From Prevotella sp. (GTDB taxonomy: Bacteria; Bacteroidota; Bacteroidia; Bacteroidales; Bacteroidaceae), in assembly GCA_029054825.1 (NCBI GenBank), contig JAIDEM010000111.1:1-48781 (forward strand): a DNA stretch of 48,781 bases, written 5' to 3'. The notes below the pieces were generated by a model, which had not been told where the DNA came from, searched no databases, and saw only the letters and a program-made list of their open reading frames with translations. Shown here in pieces: positions 9,042-18,586 of the stretch (position 1 is its first letter; each line of letters starts with the position of its first letter). The position numbers and the translations under genes are program-made.

Positions 9042-9160
9042 GGTTTTACGGTTGTGTGCGGTTATACGGTTATACGGTTGCGGGGTATGCGGTTGTGGGT
9101 TACGGGAAAGCAATCTCCGTATAACCGCACAGCCGTATAACCGCACACAACCGTAAAACC
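9042..9160. repeat. Inverted CGGTT-word array B upstream of sppA
   Basis: Arms 9042-9069 and 9133-9160 are perfect reverse complements over 28 bases. The left arm is made of GGTTTTAC, GGTTGTGTGC and GGTTATAC words; the middle continues with more of the same words. The array fills almost the whole gap between the mutB stop and the sppA start. Confidence 0.92.
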
Positions 9161-9174
9161 GATTTATATAATTA

Positions 9175-11325
9175 TCAATCCTTATCCATAAGGAGTTCCA
9201 TCATTGTCTTGGCAGAATAAGCCACAGACGTACCAGGGCCGAAGATTGCGGCAACACCTGCCTTGTAGAGGAAGTCATAGTCCTGTGCAGGGATGACACC
9301 ACCGGCGATGACCATGATATCCTCACGGCCGAGCTTCTTCAGTTCTTCAAAGAGCTGCGGGATAAGTGTCTTGTGGCCTGCGGCAAGAGAAGATACACCA
9401 ACAATGTGTACATCATTCTCCACAGCCTCACGTGCAGCCTCGGCTGGAGTCTGGAAGAGAGGTCCCATATCCACATCGAAACCGCAGTCGGCATAACCTG
9501 TCGCTACGACTTTCGCGCCACGGTCGTGACCGTCCTGTCCCATTTTGGCAACGAAGATACGAGGACGGCGTCCTTCCTTCTCTGCAAACTCGTTCGTCAA
9601 GCGAACAGCCTCTTCAAACTCTGTATCCTTCTTGTATTCTGAAGAATATACACCTGATATTGTTCTTACCACTGCCTTATAACGTCCTACGATTTTTTCA
9701 CAAGCATCACTTATCTCACCGAGAGTACAGCGGAGCTTAGCACACTCTACAGCAGCCTCCAGCAAGTTGCCCTCACCTGTGCGTACAACCTCTGTCAGAG
9801 CGTCAAGAGCCTTCTGGCAAGCCTCGTTGTCGCGCTTTGCCTTCAGTTCCTTGAGCGCAGCCTCCTGCTGCAGACGCACAGCAGTATTGTCCACCTCGAG
9901 GATATCGATAGGATCCTCATGGTCAAGACGGTACTTGTTTGTTCCGACAATAGTCTGCACGCCAGAGTCGATACGTGCCTGTGTACGTGCGGCAGCCTCC
10001 TCGATACGCATCTTTGGCACACCTGTCTCGATGGCCTTTGCCATACCGCCGAGCTTCTCTATCTCCTGGATATGCTCCCAAGCCTTCTCGACAAGCTCCT
10101 GAGTAAGAGACTCTACATAGTAAGAGCCAGCCCATGGGTCAATCTCCTTGCATACCTTTGTCTCGTTCTGGATATAGATCTGGGTATTACGTGCAATACG
10201 TGCAGAGAAGTCCGTCGGGAGCGCAATGGCCTCGTCAAGAGAGTTGGTGTGCAGAGACTGTGTATGTCCGAGCACGGCAGCCATAGCCTCGATACATGTA
10301 CGGCCGACATTGTTGAACGGATCCTGCTCTGTCAGCGACCAGCCTGATGTCTGCGAGTGTGTGCGGAGAGCCATGGACTTAGGATTCTTAGCACCGAAAC
10401 TCTTCACGATCTTCGCCCACAGGAGACGTCCTGCACGCATCTTGGCTATCTCCATGAAATGGTTCACACCGATAGCCCAGAAGAACGAGAGACGCGGAGC
10501 GAAGGCATCAATGTCAATACCTGCATTGACACCGGCACGGAGATAGTCCATACCGTCGGCAAGAGTATATGCAAGCTCAATGTCTGCGGTGGCACCAGCC
10601 TCCTGCATATGATAGCCGGAGATGGAGATGCTGTTGAACTTAGGCATATTCTTCGATGTGTACTCGAAGATGTCGGCGATAATCTTCATGGAGAATGACG
10701 GCGGATATATATATGTATTACGCACCATGAACTCCTTCAGGATATCGTTCTGAATGGTTCCTGCCATCTCCTCGAGCTTTGCGCCCTGCTCAAGACCTGC
10801 CACGATATAGAATGCAAGGATAGGAAGTACCGCACCGTTCATGGTCATGGACACAGACATCTTGTTCAATGGAATGCCGTCAAACAGCACCTTCATGTTC
10901 TCTACAGAACAGATAGACACACCGGCCTTGCCCACATCACCTACGACACGCATGTTGTCCGGGTCATAGCCGCGGTGAGTAGGGAGGTCAAAGGCAACGG
11001 AGAGACCTTTCTGTCCGGAAGCAAGGTTCCTGCGATAGAAAGCGTTTGACTCCTCAGCCGTGGAGAATCCTGCATACTGACGTATCGTCCACGGGCGGAA
11101 CGGATACATCATAGAGTATGGGCCACGGAGGAACGGAGGGATACCTGCGGCGAAGTCAAGATGCTCCATGCCTTCAAGGTCTTCCTTTGTATATACTGGT
11201 TTTACCTCTATGTGCTCAGGTGTCTTCCATACATTCTTGACACCGTTTTCCTGCTGCCACTTTGCGCCGTCTTTCTTCTCGATACCCGCAAAGATATCAA
11301 TATTCTTAAAATCTTTTCTTGCCAT
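9175..11325 (-). CDS. mutB: Methylmalonyl-CoA mutase large (catalytic, B12-binding) subunit
   Basis: Interconverts succinyl-CoA and methylmalonyl-CoA with adenosylcobalamin, the step that leads to propionate in Bacteroidales fermentation. The 716-aa protein has the TIM-barrel part first ([20 protein letters not shown], then [13 protein letters not shown]). The C-terminal B12 domain carries [11 protein letters not shown], whose His600 is the expected lower axial cobalt ligand, and later SSLAAGH and [12 protein letters not shown]. Length is normal. It starts 6 bases after mutA, so the two form an operon and a heterodimer. No MeaB-type chaperone or epimerase gene lies beside it in this window. 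Confidence 0.97.
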   Translation of the reverse strand: MARKDFKNIDIFAGIEKKDGAKWQQENGVKNVWKTPEHIEVKPVYTKEDLEGMEHLDFAAGIPPFLRGPYSMMYPFRPWTIRQYAGFSTAEESNAFYRRNLASGQKGLSVAFDLPTHRGYDPDNMRVVGDVGKAGVSICSVENMKVLFDGIPLNKMSVSMTMNGAVLPILAFYIVAGLEQGAKLEEMAGTIQNDILKEFMVRNTYIYPPSFSMKIIADIFEYTSKNMPKFNSISISGYHMQEAGATADIELAYTLADGMDYLRAGVNAGIDIDAFAPRLSFFWAIGVNHFMEIAKMRAGRLLWAKIVKSFGAKNPKSMALRTHSQTSGWSLTEQDPFNNVGRTCIEAMAAVLGHTQSLHTNSLDEAIALPTDFSARIARNTQIYIQNETKVCKEIDPWAGSYYVESLTQELVEKAWEHIQEIEKLGGMAKAIETGVPKMRIEEAAARTQARIDSGVQTIVGTNKYRLDHEDPIDILEVDNTAVRLQQEAALKELKAKRDNEACQKALDALTEVVRTGEGNLLEAAVECAKLRCTLGEISDACEKIVGRYKAVVRTISGVYSSEYKKDTEFEEAVRLTNEFAEKEGRRPRIFVAKMGQDGHDRGAKVVATGYADCGFDVDMGPLFQTPAEAAREAVENDVHIVGVSSLAAGHKTLIPQLFEELKKLGREDIMVIAGGVIPAQDYDFLYKAGVAAIFGPGTSVAYSAKTMMELLMDKD

Positions 11326-11331
11326 AGTAGT

Positions 11332-13182
11332 TTAGATACCGAGTTTTGAGTTAAACATCTTCAAGGTCTCAAGCTGGTTGACCTTGACGTGGATAAAGTT
11401 CTCTATGCCGGCAGCCTTCAGGTCCTCGGCACATGCCGGCGCACCGGCAACGACATAGATAGCACGGTTGTCAAGATACTTGTATGCCGGTATAGCATAT
11501 TCTGCATACTCGTCATCGCTTGAGCAGAGGACAACGATATCTGCGCCAGCCTCTACAGCGGCGTCGATGCCTTCCTCTATAGTCTTGAAACCGAGATTGT
11601 CAATGACCTTGTAGCCAGCAGCCGCAAGGAAGTTGCATGAGAACTGTGCGCGTGCCTGCCTCCAGGCAAGGTTGCCTATCGTCACCATAAACGCAACAGG
11701 CTGCTTCTCAGCCTTCTCTGTGGCGAGACGCAGATTCTCGAAGTCGGCAGCAAGACGTGTTGCCTTTATAGACTTCAAGGAGCCCTCTTCTCCACACTTG
11801 CCCTTGCACTCCGAAGCGAGAGGTGTCTTTCCTTCCGATGTCTCGATGAAGTTAGGGAACTGGTTTGTGCCGAGGATAAACTCACGGCGCTGTGCCGCAT
11901 GTAGATGGCGCTTCTCGTTGGTAGCGTTGATGTCGTCCTGTACAGTTCCTGCCTTCACAGCGGCAAGGAATCCGCCCTGCTCCTCCACATTGAGGAATAT
12001 CTTCCAAGCCTCTTTGGCAAGAGAAGATGTCAGTTCCTCTATGTAATAAGAACCGGCAGAAGGGTCAACGACAGTATCGAAGTGGCACTCCTCTTTCAGG
12101 AGAAGCTGCTGGTTGCGTGCTATGCGGTCAGAGAACTCATTAGGTGTCTCGTAAGCAGCATCGAACGGTGTCACGACAATAGAGTGTACACCGGCAAGAG
12201 CAGCAGACATTGTCTCGGTCTGAGAGCGAAGCATATTGACATAAGCGTCGAAGAGCGTCATGTTGTAACGTGTCGTCTCGGCGTTTACAATCATCTTGCA
12301 TGCACAGTCACAGGAAGGATTATACTCCTTGACAATCTCTGCCCACAGCAGACGTGCGGCACGGAACTTGGCTATCTCCATGAAATAGTTCTCGGAGATG
12401 CCCATATTGAACTTTATCTTCTTTGCGGCAAGAGTAGCGTCAACTCCTGCATCGACAAGCATCTGGAGATACTCCGCACCCCATGCGAGAGCATAGCCCA
12501 GTTCCTGGACGATATATGCGCCGGCATTGCTCAGAGCTACGGTATTGACAGCTATCACGCGGAAGTGAGGATAGTCCTTGACAGCCTCAACGAGAGGCTT
12601 GGCAAACTGGAGCACGCCCTCCACATCCTTTCCGCCAAGCATCTTCTCCATAGGGTCCCAGTCGATGGAAGCGACGATGTTGTCCTTGTCATACCCCCTC
12701 TTCTCGAAAATGTCCACAAGCATTTCCGCGAGCTCCACGGAGTGACGCTTGCAGGTAGTGAAGTTCAGCTCCACACAGTCACAGTGGATACCCTCAAGGA
12801 GTGTCTCTACATATTCTCTGCTGAGTTGTGAACCGCAGATATGGAAACCGAGCGAATTGACGCCCTTGCCAAGGACATCAAGAGCCTTCTTGTTAGCCTC
12901 GGCAGCGGAGTCCGCCATAATATTCTGGCGTACATACCACTCGTTATCCAGTTTCTTGTTACCACGTACAAACGGAAACTCGCCTGGCATAGCCTCCGGT
13001 GTCTGCAGTCTTTCCACATCTTCCTTGCGATAAAACGGCTGCACATTGAAACCTTCGTTGGTTTTCCACACCAGACGCTTGTTAAAATCAGCGCCTTTCA
13101 AGTCGACCTGAATCTTGTCAAGCCACTCCTGTCTGGTAGGTGCGACAAACTCTCCGAAAAGTTTTTCGTTCTTTTTTGCCAT
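11332..13182 (-). CDS. mutA: Methylmalonyl-CoA mutase small (non-catalytic) subunit
   Basis: Partner of MutB. The 616-aa protein has the mutase barrel fold and a C-terminal flavodoxin-like domain (IGNLAWRQARAQFSCNFLAA, later ADIVVLCSSDDEYAEY). That domain lacks the DxHxxG cobalt-binding motif of the large subunit, as expected for the small subunit. It is the first gene of the pair and has a strong -7 box (13257-13264) about 75 bases upstream. The gap to divergent valS contains repeat array C. Assignment as MutA is certain from the pairing and the missing histidine motif. Confidence 0.96.
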   Translation of the reverse strand: MAKKNEKLFGEFVAPTRQEWLDKIQVDLKGADFNKRLVWKTNEGFNVQPFYRKEDVERLQTPEAMPGEFPFVRGNKKLDNEWYVRQNIMADSAAEANKKALDVLGKGVNSLGFHICGSQLSREYVETLLEGIHCDCVELNFTTCKRHSVELAEMLVDIFEKRGYDKDNIVASIDWDPMEKMLGGKDVEGVLQFAKPLVEAVKDYPHFRVIAVNTVALSNAGAYIVQELGYALAWGAEYLQMLVDAGVDATLAAKKIKFNMGISENYFMEIAKFRAARLLWAEIVKEYNPSCDCACKMIVNAETTRYNMTLFDAYVNMLRSQTETMSAALAGVHSIVVTPFDAAYETPNEFSDRIARNQQLLLKEECHFDTVVDPSAGSYYIEELTSSLAKEAWKIFLNVEEQGGFLAAVKAGTVQDDINATNEKRHLHAAQRREFILGTNQFPNFIETSEGKTPLASECKGKCGEEGSLKSIKATRLAADFENLRLATEKAEKQPVAFMVTIGNLAWRQARAQFSCNFLAAAGYKVIDNLGFKTIEEGIDAAVEAGADIVVLCSSDDEYAEYAIPAYKYLDNRAIYVVAGAPACAEDLKAAGIENFIHVKVNQLETLKMFNSKLGI

Positions 13183-13256
13183 AGTTGTTTGTTAAGTTTT
13201 ATTATGTTTTGTTGCTATTTTTCATTCACGTAGTGATGAACACATATAATATTTTG

Positions 13257-13264
13257 CAAATTTA
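13257..13264 (-). promoter_or_regulatory. -7 box of the mutAB operon
   Basis: Minus strand reads TAAATTTG, a perfect TAnnTTTG match. The -33 region is poor. The predicted leader is about 65 bases. Confidence 0.5.
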
Positions 13265-13326
13265 CAGATTATTTTGTAAATAGGAGAATCCTATAAAGAA
13301 ATTTAACGCAATTTGGTGGTTATAGA

Positions 13327-13463
13327 TGCGGTTATACGGTTGTGTGCGGTTATGTACGGTTGTACGGTTGTACGGTTATACGGTTATACGGATATCACCT
13401 TTCCTACGCCACACAACCGCACATAACCGTACAACCGCATAACCGTACATAATCGCACATAAT
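13327..13463. repeat. Inverted CGGTT-word array C in the mutA/valS divergent region
   Basis: The left half is a run of GCGGTTATAC, GGTTGTGTGC, GGTTATGTAC and GGTTGTAC words; the right half is their reverse complements with changes. Pairing is imperfect but long. The left half is G/T-rich and the right half A/C-rich, as in the other arrays. Confidence 0.85.
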
Positions 13464-13517
13464 GTTATTATTTTATAATAAACATGCCATGCAAAATGAC
13501 GTTTGGAGAAAAATCAT

Positions 13518-13525
13518 TAATTTTG
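13518..13525 (+). promoter_or_regulatory. Candidate -7 box of valS
   Basis: TAATTTTG matches TAnnTTTG and lies about 40 bases before the valS start. A TTTG is present upstream but only 12 bases away, so the -33 element is unclear. Confidence 0.45.
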
Positions 13526-13565
13526 TATCCAAATTCGCAAAAAATCAAAATACAACAAAAGATAT

Positions 13566-16271
13566 ATGGAATTAGCAAGCAAGTACAACCCTAAAGATGT
13601 GGAATCCAAATGGTATCAGTACTGGACTGACCACAAGCTCTTTTCAAGCAAACCTGACGGACGCGAGCCGTACACGATAATCATCCCTCCTCCTAATGTC
13701 ACCGGTGTATTGCACATGGGACACATGCTCAACAACACCATCCAGGACATCCTTATCCGCAAGGCACGCCTTGACGGAAAGAACGCCTGCTGGGTTCCAG
13801 GCACTGACCATGCGTCTATCGCCACAGAGGCAAAGGTGGTAAACAAGCTCGCGCAGCAGGGTATCAGGAAGCGTGACCTCACACGCGAGCAGTTCCTCGA
13901 GCATGCATGGGCATGGACAGAGGAGCATGGAGGCATCATCCTGAAACAGCTCCGCAAGCTGGGAGCGTCATGCGACTGGGACCGCACTGCCTTCACACTC
14001 GACGAAAAACGCTCCGAGTCTGTCATGAAAGTGTTCGTGGACCTCTACGAGAAGGGTTATATCTACCGCGGACTGCGCATGGTCAACTGGGACCCGAAGG
14101 CGCAGACCGTGCTTTCAACTGAGGAAGTCATCTACCGTGAAGAGAAGTCCAATCTCTATCACCTGAAATATTATGTCGCCGATGCCGACACGAATCCTGT
14201 CGTACTGACAGGCGAAGAGGGCGAGGTGTTCCATAAGGACGAGAAAGGCTACTATGCTGTCGTCGCCACGACACGTCCAGAGACCATCATGGGCGATACC
14301 GCCATGTGTATCAATCCTAAGGATGTGAAGAACAAGTGGCTGAAAGGCCACAAGGTCATTGTGCCTCTTGTCAACCGCGTCATCCCTGTCATAGAGGACC
14401 GCTATGTAGACATCGAGTTCGGTACAGGCTGTCTTAAAGTCACTCCTGCCCACGATGTCAATGACTATGCCCTCGGAAAGACACACAATCTCGAGACTAT
14501 CGACATCTTCAATCCTGACGGCACCATATCCGAAGCAGGAGGACTGTATGTCGGCATGGACCGCATGGATGTGCGCAAGCAGATTGCCAAGGATCTCGAG
14601 ACAGCCTGCCTCATGGACCATATCGAGGACTATGTCAACAAGGTAGGCTACTCTGAGCGCAACCAAGACACAGCCGTAGAGCCGCGTCTCTGCAAGCAGT
14701 GGTTCCTCTCCATGCAGCACATGGCAGACATTGCCCTGCCACCTGTGCTCGACGGCAGACTGAAATTCTACCCGAACAAGTATGTCACGACATACAGAAA
14801 CTGGCTGGAGAACATACAGGACTGGTGCATCTCACGCCAGCTGTGGTGGGGTCACCGCATCCCTGCATACTTCCTGCCTGAGACAGAGGACGGACAGGAG
14901 CGCTTTGTCGTGGCACTGACCGAGGGGGACGCCCTTGCCAAGGCAAAGGAGATAGACCCGTCGGTGACTATGGAGCAGCTCCATCGTGACGAGGACGCAC
15001 TCGACACATGGTTCTCCTCATGGCTGTGGCCTGTGTCACTCTTCGACGGCATCAACAATCCAGGCAACGATGACATAAAATACTACTACCCTACTTCCGA
15101 CCTCGTGACAGGTCCGGACATCATATTCTTCTGGGTTGCGCGCATGATTATGGCTGGATGCGAGTACATGAACGACATCCCGTTCCGCAATGTCTACTTC
15201 ACCGGCATCGTCCGCGACAAGCTCGGCAGGAAGATGAGCAAGTCTCTCGGCAACTCTCCTGACGCTCTCGAACTAATAGAGCGCTTCGGTGCCGACGGCG
15301 TGCGTATGGGCATGATGCTCGCGGCTCCGGCAGGTAACGACATCCTCTACGACGATGCACTCTGCGCACAGGGCATGAACTTCTGCAACAAGATGTGGAA
15401 CGCCTTCCGCCTTGTGAAGGGCTGGGAGGTTGCCGACATCGAACAGCCGAATAGCAACGCCAAGTCTATAGCATGGATGAACGCAAAGATAAAGGCCGAC
15501 TATGCCGAAATCAACGACCACTTCTCCAAATACCGCCTCAACGACGCACTGATGACAGCCTTCAAGCTCTTCACTGACGAGTTCTCCGGATGGTATCTCG
15601 AGATGATAAAGCCAGCATATCAGGCTCCTATCGACAGGAAGACATACGAGGAGACACTGGCCATCTTCGACAAACTCCTGCACATCATACATCCGTTCAT
15701 GCCGTTCATCACTGAGGAACTGTGGCAGCACATCATAGACCGCAAGGACGGTGAGGCTCTCATGGTAGATGTCTTCAAGCTCGCCATTCCTACCGACGAG
15801 GAGAAGGAAATCCTTGCACGATACGAGACAGCGAAGCAGATCATCTCTGGAGTGCGCGGCATAAGGCAGTCAAAGAATATCGCTCCACGCGAACCTCTCA
15901 CACTTGAGATTGTGGCAAACGAGGCGGATGCCGACACAGAGCTTAACGCCATAATAAAGAAGATGGCAGGGCTCTCCGAGATACATTACGTACAGCAGAA
16001 GGGTGACGGCTCCTCGGCATTCATGATAGGCACACGCGAATATGCCGTGCCTCTCGGAGACCTCATCGACACCGAGGCAGAGATAGCCAAGGCTGAGGCA
16101 GAACTGAAGCATCTCGAGGGCTTCCTCAACGGTATCCGCAAGAAGCTCTCCAACGAGCGTTTCGTTGCCAATGCACCGGAGGCTGTCGTCGCTCTCGAGC
16201 GCAAGAAGGAGGCAGACTCTCTCGAGAAGATAGCCGCTCTCAAGGAGACTATCGCCACATTGAAGAGATAA
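13566..16271 (+). CDS. valS: Valyl-tRNA synthetase
   Basis: Charges tRNA-Val and edits mischarged threonine. The 901-aa class I enzyme has HMGH at 50-53 (HIGH motif, in [13 protein letters not shown]), an editing CP1 domain ([13 protein letters not shown]), KMSKS at about 556-560 ([16 protein letters not shown]) and a C-terminal charged coiled-coil arm (residues about 835-900), which is normal for ValRS. It is one of only two plus-strand genes here. It is preceded by a -7 box and an A-rich leader, and followed by a strong intrinsic terminator at 16350-16392. Nothing is missing. Confidence 0.98.
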   Translation: MELASKYNPKDVESKWYQYWTDHKLFSSKPDGREPYTIIIPPPNVTGVLHMGHMLNNTIQDILIRKARLDGKNACWVPGTDHASIATEAKVVNKLAQQGIRKRDLTREQFLEHAWAWTEEHGGIILKQLRKLGASCDWDRTAFTLDEKRSESVMKVFVDLYEKGYIYRGLRMVNWDPKAQTVLSTEEVIYREEKSNLYHLKYYVADADTNPVVLTGEEGEVFHKDEKGYYAVVATTRPETIMGDTAMCINPKDVKNKWLKGHKVIVPLVNRVIPVIEDRYVDIEFGTGCLKVTPAHDVNDYALGKTHNLETIDIFNPDGTISEAGGLYVGMDRMDVRKQIAKDLETACLMDHIEDYVNKVGYSERNQDTAVEPRLCKQWFLSMQHMADIALPPVLDGRLKFYPNKYVTTYRNWLENIQDWCISRQLWWGHRIPAYFLPETEDGQERFVVALTEGDALAKAKEIDPSVTMEQLHRDEDALDTWFSSWLWPVSLFDGINNPGNDDIKYYYPTSDLVTGPDIIFFWVARMIMAGCEYMNDIPFRNVYFTGIVRDKLGRKMSKSLGNSPDALELIERFGADGVRMGMMLAAPAGNDILYDDALCAQGMNFCNKMWNAFRLVKGWEVADIEQPNSNAKSIAWMNAKIKADYAEINDHFSKYRLNDALMTAFKLFTDEFSGWYLEMIKPAYQAPIDRKTYEETLAIFDKLLHIIHPFMPFITEELWQHIIDRKDGEALMVDVFKLAIPTDEEKEILARYETAKQIISGVRGIRQSKNIAPREPLTLEIVANEADADTELNAIIKKMAGLSEIHYVQQKGDGSSAFMIGTREYAVPLGDLIDTEAEIAKAEAELKHLEGFLNGIRKKLSNERFVANAPEAVVALERKKEADSLEKIAALKETIATLKR

Positions 16272-16349
16272 GTCTCTAAGAGATAATGCTATCCGTTTCG
16301 TCACGGCTGCAAGACATGCCCGAGAGCTATGGGCAAGAGATATGAGAAA

Positions 16350-16392
16350 CCACGCCATAGTCCTGAAAAAAACAGGATTATGGCGTGGTTTT
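16350..16392 (+). terminator. Intrinsic terminator of valS
   Basis: CCACGCCATAGTCCTG (16350-16365), a 7-base A loop, CAGGATTATGGCGTGG (16373-16388), then TTTT. The stem is 16 pairs with a single wobble. The A-run loop and T-tail suggest it may work in both directions. Confidence 0.92.
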
Positions 16393-16398
16393 GTTGTT

Positions 16399-16535
16399 TA
16401 ACGGTTAGGGCTGTTCAGGGAACTTGTATGGATAATCCCCACTTGAGTCCGTTCTGTTGACAAAAGGCATAACAACCGTATATCCACTGTATGTCCGGCG
16501 TTTCACACCATCTCGGACACACTATGGTACATCCA
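16399..16535. repeat. Left copy of a ~140-base direct repeat flanking the envelope locus
   Basis: It aligns in the same orientation with 29239-29384: a shared CGGTTA start, CAGG...TGTAT, GAGnCCGTTnnGTTG, the exact match CGGCGTTTCAC, and GGTAnnTCC at the end. By eye identity is around 60-70 percent with small gaps. No coding frame. It lies just downstream of the valS terminator. Confidence 0.65.
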
Positions 16536-16593
16536 TACTATTTATAAAAACACCCGAACAACTAAAGCACAAAACCACAAAAACCAAGATCAA

Positions 16594-16631
16594 GCGAGAG
16601 TAAAGCAGAACTTGCTTAAGATATGCCTGAC
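16594..16631. repeat. Diverged copy of the array A inner element
   Basis: GAGAGTAAAGCAGAACTTGC followed by TTAAGATATGCCTGA aligns with the segment at about 7168-7205. Flanking words such as ACAACTAAAG and CCAAACGACTAAGC resemble the arms of array A, so this may be an eroded array of the same type. Confidence 0.5.
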
Positions 16632-16751
16632 TTCTTGAGTAAACGAAAACATTCTCAGGCTTGCCTTTTAAGCTGCCGAGCGAGGGGAAAAGTTCAATAT
16701 TACTTAAACAAAAGTAACTGGCCGACCAAACGACTAAGCTACCTACAAACG

Positions 16752-16840
16752 AAAGGTCACCCTTTACCGTGTAAAAGGTGACGGTTTATAAGACAAAAGG
16801 TGACCTTTCGCAAGATGAAAGGTCACCTTTTGTCTTGCAG
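16752..16840. repeat. Left array of four AAAGGTnACCTTT palindromes, 22-base period
   Basis: The AAGGTnAC cores begin at 16753, 16775, 16797 and 16819, exactly 22 bases apart. Units 3 and 4 also form a perfect 20-base-arm hairpin (16790-16809 with 16817-16836, loop GCAAGAT). Units 1 and 2 form a similar hairpin with one mismatch. A second array with the same period is at 29722-29813. Confidence 0.88.
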
Positions 16841-16961
16841 CTGATATTACATTGCAGACCAACCGCTATCGCCCGTCAGCCGCACCTGCATCTACCGCCT
16901 TGCTAATACAGGGGAACCACAACGACATTGCGGATAGGATTCCGGTCCATACGGCTATAGC

Positions 16962-18050
16962 TCATATCTTCAGCAAAGTACCTGTAGGACAGAGGAAACG
17001 GCAGTAAGGACGCTTTACAAACAGACTGAGCACGACACAGACGGCGAGAAACACCAGCATGAGCCACGATGCTGTCTGCCAAAGGAAAGCCGCAAACAGT
17101 TCGTAGTCCATCCACGATGATGTCACTCCTGTCCATGTCACAAGCATAAGTACCGCCCACAGCACCCGGCGCAGTATGGCAAGGCGATGTACCCACTGAG
17201 GCGTGAGCCGCCACTGGCGACGTCTTCCAGCCTTGTTGGTGATATCCTGCAACGAACCGAGAGGACAACACCATGCACAGTAATGCCCTTTCTTGCCGAA
17301 AAGCGGATAGAACAGTGCCACGAAGGCAAGCAACAGCAGCGCAATATGCGTCTCGAGGTATGCGGTATCAAGCAGTTGCGACGGTTCGCGCATCATGCCT
17401 GTCAGCGAGGAGTAGCTCACGAATGTCCCGCAATAGAAACCAAGAACAACGACATTCAGTGACAACTGCACCATGCGGTAAGTCTTGCTGCGGAAGAAAA
17501 GAGGCAGCAGTGCCGCCATAAGGCTCACTATAATCGCCGCCGTAAGTTTCAGCATCCGCCCTGCTCCGCCATCCACGGCATCATCCTGTGTGGCAGTCTT
17601 TGCCGCCACTGCCAGTGCGCGACGCAGTGTTCCCTTAATACATTCCGACGACATCGTGGCTCCTGTTACGGCATCCATGTCCGCCCTCAATGCCGCCTTG
17701 ACATCAAGCCCTATGTAACGGCTTACAACCTCCTCGCGCACCACATCGAGAAACTCCGGAGTCTCGTTGTTCGGAAGTATGCGTATGCTGTCTATCCTGT
17801 CACGGGATATATACACCTTCATAGGCACATCACCTCCATAGCCCCGCAAATCGGCGGCTATGGAGGTGGTATTTATCACTGTCGTGCCATTGGAAAGAAG
17901 CGTTACGGTCGCCGTATCAGTATCGCCGCCGGCCTCTGTCGCCGTGTCTCCGCGTCTGGAGCTCATGGCTATGGACAGTAATATGCTGAGACACGTCGCC
18001 GTGGTCAGTATGCATCTCAGAACCTCGTGCGACTTATTTGTTTTTCTCAT
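16962..18050 (-). CDS. Membrane FMN-binding / Fe-S (NapH/NosR-like) electron-transfer protein
   Basis: Predicted to pass electrons to or from a covalently bound flavin outside the cytoplasm. The 362-aa protein has an N-terminal membrane anchor (residues 10-30), then an FMN-binding domain with DAVTGAT at about 125-131, which fits the ApbE flavinylation motif Dxx(S/T)GAT. About five membrane helices follow. Two cysteine clusters, CAWCCPLGSLQD and CRFLCPTGTLLKI, resemble half-motifs of NapH/CcoG-type polyferredoxins. It ends right after the second cluster without a ferredoxin domain. That may be normal for the short family. The start overlaps the upstream FMN-binding gene by 17 bases, so they are coupled. 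ApbE is not in the window. The physiological acceptor is not known. Confidence 0.85.
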   Translation of the reverse strand: MRKTNKSHEVLRCILTTATCLSILLSIAMSSRRGDTATEAGGDTDTATVTLLSNGTTVINTTSIAADLRGYGGDVPMKVYISRDRIDSIRILPNNETPEFLDVVREEVVSRYIGLDVKAALRADMDAVTGATMSSECIKGTLRRALAVAAKTATQDDAVDGGAGRMLKLTAAIIVSLMAALLPLFFRSKTYRMVQLSLNVVVLGFYCGTFVSYSSLTGMMREPSQLLDTAYLETHIALLLLAFVALFYPLFGKKGHYCAWCCPLGSLQDITNKAGRRRQWRLTPQWVHRLAILRRVLWAVLMLVTWTGVTSSWMDYELFAAFLWQTASWLMLVFLAVCVVLSLFVKRPYCRFLCPTGTLLKI

Positions 18051-18510
18051 AATAGTCCAGTGCGGCCTTTATGTTCTTCTGTACAGCCTTCAGACTTATA
18101 GTCGCCCCTGTACATCCGTCCACCTGCTGCTTCTCGGCGAGCTTCTTTGCCTTGCTCACCTTCAGGTTCTCGTACAGCGGCAAGAGGCTTTTCTTTATCC
18201 GGACGAAGTAAGGCACGGTCTCCTCGTTCTTCAGTGCTGTCACTTTCTTCACCTCGTTGTTCTTGATATGCACCTCCACGGGTGTGCCTTTGCGGTATCC
18301 ACGTGCGTTGCATATAGTATTTGTACGTACCACATAGGTACCGTCTGCCTGCTTCTTCATCACGCCGTCCGCCCATGAAGGAAGAGCGCAAGACAGCAAT
18401 ATGAAGCTGCAGAGCATCGCAGCCTTCGCCTTCAATTCGCAGACAAGGCTGGCGAGCATCGGTTTCATGTCTGTTTTATTTCTCATTATTCTGCTTTTAT
18501 TGGTTTTCAT
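18034..18510 (-). CDS. Small secreted FMN-binding protein
   Basis: Stand-alone FMN-binding domain, probably an extracytoplasmic electron carrier for the membrane protein encoded next. The region DGCTGATISLKAV near the C-terminus carries the ApbE-type flavinylation motif DxxTGAT. A signal peptide (KAAMLCSFILLSCALPSWA, then DG) precedes it. The open frame reaches 18561, but that start would lie inside the hairpin 18539-18583, so MKTNKSRI at 18510 is preferred; Mets at 18486 and 18468 are also possible. The stop overlaps the next gene by 17 bases. The two FMN-motif proteins in a row form the redox end of the locus. Confidence 0.85.
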   Translation of the reverse strand: MKTNKSRIMRNKTDMKPMLASLVCELKAKAAMLCSFILLSCALPSWADGVMKKQADGTYVVRTNTICNARGYRKGTPVEVHIKNNEVKKVTALKNEETVPYFVRIKKSLLPLYENLKVSKAKKLAEKQQVDGCTGATISLKAVQKNIKAALDYYEKNK

Positions 18511-18538
18511 TATCATTATCGCCCATTGGTCTGTACAC

Positions 18539-18583
18539 TGTCCTAATGTCTCAGGAAACACGTTCCCTGAGACATTAGGGACA
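18539..18583 (-). terminator. Long hairpin between the M16 peptidase and FMN-binding genes
   Basis: TGTCCTAATGTCTCAGG (18539-18555) pairs with CCTGAGACATTAGGGACA (18566-18583), 17 pairs with one bulged base. It begins a few bases after the peptidase stop. There is no T-tract on the minus strand, so it may attenuate, stabilise or process the transcript instead of fully ending it. Confidence 0.6.
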
Positions 18584-18586
18584 ATA

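Larger units (their letters stand above)
13183..13565. other. Divergent mutA/valS promoter region holding array C
   Basis: This 383-base gap has no gene. It contains a -7 box for mutA at 13257-13264, the CGGTT-word array at 13327-13463, and a -7 box for valS at 13518-13525. The array sits between two outward promoters, so here it cannot be a 3' terminator for either gene. Confidence 0.7.
16272..16961. other. Convergent valS / FMN-protein gap: terminator and repeats, no gene
   Basis: This gap of about 690 bases has no supported coding frame. In order it holds the valS terminator, the left copy of the 140-base repeat (16399-16535), a degenerate copy of the array A element (16594-16631), and the left 22-base-period palindrome array (16752-16840). 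The frame that runs to 16903 on the minus strand is a shadow of the Fe-S protein gene. Confidence 0.7.

Noticed and set aside
11905..12831. Long plus-strand frame (308 aa) opposite mutA
   Set aside because: Shadow of mutA; no promoter, leader or recognisable domain.
16752..16840. The 22-base-period array as a CRISPR array
   Set aside because: The units are palindromic with only 7-9 bases between them, there are only four, and part of the spacer sequence is shared with the right array. The cas genes are 12 kb away.
16903..16962. A frameshifted C-terminal extension of the FMN/Fe-S membrane protein
   Set aside because: The sequence past the stop in other frames has no cysteine clusters or homology-like pattern, and ending after CPTGTLLK looks normal for the short family.
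18539..18561. Start of the small FMN-binding protein at 18561
   Set aside because: It would lie inside a strong hairpin, and the residues before MKTNKS do not look like a signal peptide.
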